From NCBI GenBank assembly GCA_022257805.1, contig JAKOPB010000005.1, forward strand, positions 1 through 13,326: a DNA stretch of 13,326 nt, written 5' to 3'. Below are positions 11,681 through 13,326 of this stretch, one piece after another. The notes below the pieces were generated by a model. The model was not told where the DNA came from, ran no database searches, and worked only from the letters and a program-made list of their open reading frames with translations. The DNA is from Nanobdellati archaeon (GTDB lineage Archaea; Aenigmatarchaeota; Aenigmatarchaeia; PWEA01). The first letter of the stretch is position 1; each line of letters starts with the position of its first letter. A program made the position numbers and the translations under genes.

Positions 11681-13326
11681 TTACCTCATGCGCTCCAAGA
11701 GAAGCTTTTTTTCGACCCTTGCAAGTGTACCCTTTACTTTATTTAGATCCTCCGGTCCCACTAGAACTGCATCAACGCCGCTCTCCACGAGCTTCTTGAG
11801 GAATCTCTTGTCTGAAACTCCAGAAACGGACACCCTGGACCCTGAATTCCTGCAGGCTTCACAGAAGTCCTTGACCGAACTCCAGAACGGATCCGATCCC
11901 ATCATCTTTCCTCTCCTGTCATGACCAAAGAAAAGCTTGGCCATGCTCTCAAAGTCTAAAAGGAATAGATCTATGTCGTAACCGGATACCTCATCTTCCG
12001 AAAGCAGTAGCTCCGGAGTATCAACCACAACACCTGCTTCGGCACTTTCGGAGATACCAACTGAGTTCACAAGGGACTTGAACTCATCGAAGCTTGATAC
12101 AGTAAACAAGACCCCGGTACCTTCGAATCCCTTGTTATGGAGTTCCTTTAATATCTCCGAGGTCTTTTCCAGGGCCCCCTGAGAGTTACTGGGCTTAAGC
12201 CACACGTCTTTTCCTGGAAGACAGTCAGCAAGTTTATCCGTAATGTCCCTACTTCTGGTCATCCCAAATCCTCCGCCTCCAATTCTCTCGTCGCCCTGTA
12301 CCACAACAACACAGCTCTCTGCCTCGCTGAACCTGTCGGGTTCGAAGTTCTCCGACCGACCCAGTAACATCAGTTCGGTGGCTGTAACTGAATCTACACT
12401 CTGTGCAAGAAAATCATCGTTACCCATAATACTTTCTTTTTGCTCATAACCTTCATCGGAAAACCCCTGAACAACCTCTGAGAACACTACTCCGTTGTAG
12501 GCATCGACAGAAATTTCTTCGTCCTCTCTCATAGACGAGTATCCTGTACCCTCTAGAATTAAGGAAGGGATCTCTAACTCCCTTGCAAGTTTTGCATAGT
12601 TGGAGGAAAAACCACCTGAAGCCGCAAGAAGAGCCTCTGGAACCTGGAAAAGAATCCCGTTCACCGAGGGCACGTTTTTCATCAATACATTACCATTCGA
12701 ATTTCTTTCGGATCTGGTTATTCTTCCCGAAGCCTTACCGGGACTTATACCAAGCCCCTCAGAAACGATATCCTTCTGTGATCCGTCTTCTTCAAACCTT
12801 CTGGAACTTCGTAGAGAGGCTATATCCATTATAAATATATCACCATTTCTCACCAACAACTCAACAAGGGCATGCGAACCAAACCTCGAAGCAATTCTCT
12901 CAACGTTAGACTTGATCTCCCTTGCCTCCGCTCTATCGAGAACCGGTTCGTCTTTTTTACTTGAAGGAGCGGGCTGCTTTTCTATCTCACCCGTGGAGGG
13001 ATTTTTCTCCTGTATCCACTCGCCACTACCCTTCATAATCTCCTGGAGGGAGCCGTCCTGGTCAAAGAAATATCTATCGGGAACCACCTCTCCACCGGAC
13101 ATGAGTTCTCCTATACCTCTGACACCCTCTAGAACCGATCTCTCCGGGTTACATGGATCTGCCTCAAGAAAGGCAAGGGTCTTATCCGGTGAAACCATTT
13201 TCTGGACGAGTGTACCAAAGGGTGCATCGTGGGCATAACCTCTCTTCTCCCTGTAGTATATGGCCTCGGGAGTGTAGAAGCTCTTCCACACCTCTTTAAT
13301 CTCCTTAACTAGGTTCTCATCACCCT
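11681..13326 (-). CDS. PEP synthase-like protein, catalytic residues lost (5' end outside window)
   Basis: The frame is open to the window edge; the GTG at 13291 is internal. The visible 547 residues match phosphoenolpyruvate synthase from inside the ATP-grasp domain (ENLVKEIKEVWKSFYTPEAI, AIYYREKRGYAHDAPFGTLV, VRGIGELMSGGEVVPDRYFF), through the phosphohistidine domain, to the PEP-binding barrel. Roughly 180 N-terminal residues lie outside. The key residues are missing. The swivelling-domain motif reads GGFSSNYAKLARELEIP, with Asn (codon 12599-12601) in place of the catalytic His. The QxRP end of the ATP-binding domain is MDIASLRS. The C-terminal GTND-type motif is LLDFESMAK, and the ICGE-type catalytic Cys region reads VSVSGVSDK, with Ser for Cys. 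The frame is otherwise clean over 1.6 kb, so it is maintained, probably as a pseudoenzyme or regulator. It is 4 nt upstream of the rhomboid gene. Confidence 0.8.
   Translation of the reverse strand, partial: GDENLVKEIKEVWKSFYTPEAIYYREKRGYAHDAPFGTLVQKMVSPDKTLAFLEADPCNPERSVLEGVRGIGELMSGGEVVPDRYFFDQDGSLQEIMKGSGEWIQEKNPSTGEIEKQPAPSSKKDEPVLDRAEAREIKSNVERIASRFGSHALVELLVRNGDIFIMDIASLRSSRRFEEDGSQKDIVSEGLGISPGKASGRITRSERNSNGNVLMKNVPSVNGILFQVPEALLAASGGFSSNYAKLARELEIPSLILEGTGYSSMREDEEISVDAYNGVVFSEVVQGFSDEGYEQKESIMGNDDFLAQSVDSVTATELMLLGRSENFEPDRFSEAESCVVVVQGDERIGGGGFGMTRSRDITDKLADCLPGKDVWLKPSNSQGALEKTSEILKELHNKGFEGTGVLFTVSSFDEFKSLVNSVGISESAEAGVVVDTPELLLSEDEVSGYDIDLFLLDFESMAKLFFGHDRRGKMMGSDPFWSSVKDFCEACRNSGSRVSVSGVSDKRFLKKLVESGVDAVLVGPEDLNKVKGTLARVEKKLLLERMR

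Noticed and set aside
12600..13238. 212-aa plus-strand frame opposite the PEP synthase-like gene
   Set aside because: Antisense shadow; the minus frame shows recognisable PEP synthase motifs throughout.
1..13326. tRNA, rRNA, CRISPR array or insertion sequence
   Set aside because: I saw no cloverleaf, spaced repeat series, transposase or terminal inverted repeats; the only long repeat is the pus10 promoter pair.

Overview
The window is archaeal chromosomal DNA. It encodes ribosomal protein L21e, RNA polymerase subunits Rpo4 (RpoF) and Rpo11 (RpoL), transcription factor S, the archaeal/eukaryal pseudouridine synthase Pus10, the archaeal-type Dph2, a Sec11-like signal peptidase and an archaeal A24 prepilin peptidase. 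Many genes have an archaeal TATA element 25-35 nt before the start codon, and a mix of leaderless starts and GGTG-type Shine-Dalgarno sites. The exact lineage (euryarchaeal or DPANN) cannot be fixed from the sequence alone.

Positions 1-3140 form an accessory island of toxin-antitoxin-like pieces. It opens with an AbiEi-like winged-helix regulator behind a perfect 18-bp palindromic operator, coupled to a nucleotidyltransferase toxin gene cut to about 63 codons. A RelB-like antitoxin then faces a RelE-like toxin tail to tail. The toxin and a cytoplasmic transglutaminase-like gene diverge from one shared symmetric TATA element. Next comes a small unknown gene broken by a frameshift, then a complete vapBC pair on the minus strand. 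The vapBC pair lies between two imperfect copies of the pus10 promoter/start region (44 of 49 bases identical in the core), which looks like a footprint of insertion or duplication.

Positions 3166-5772 (+) are a conserved translation/transcription cluster: pus10, rpl21e, rpo4 and a DUF655 RNA-binding protein. The cis-prenyltransferase gene uppS (-) converges on DUF655 with adjacent stop codons. From a divergent promoter region (6475-6563) come uppS (-) and an A24 prepilin peptidase (+), followed by a very Lys/Glu-rich small protein (+).

Positions 8144-13326 are all on the minus strand. In transcription order they are a PEP-synthase-like gene (5' end outside the window), a rhomboid protease, dph2, rpoL, DUF99 and signal peptidase I, with tfs behind its own promoter. 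The first three genes are 1-4 nt apart and look like one transcript; rpoL has its own TATA element. The PEP-synthase-like protein lacks the phosphohistidine, the catalytic cysteine and other signature residues, so it is probably a pseudoenzyme.

The best candidates for something new are the repeat-flanked vapBC at the pus10 promoter, the rearranged relB/relE/transglutaminase unit with its bidirectional promoter, and the degenerate PEP synthase linked to a rhomboid protease.
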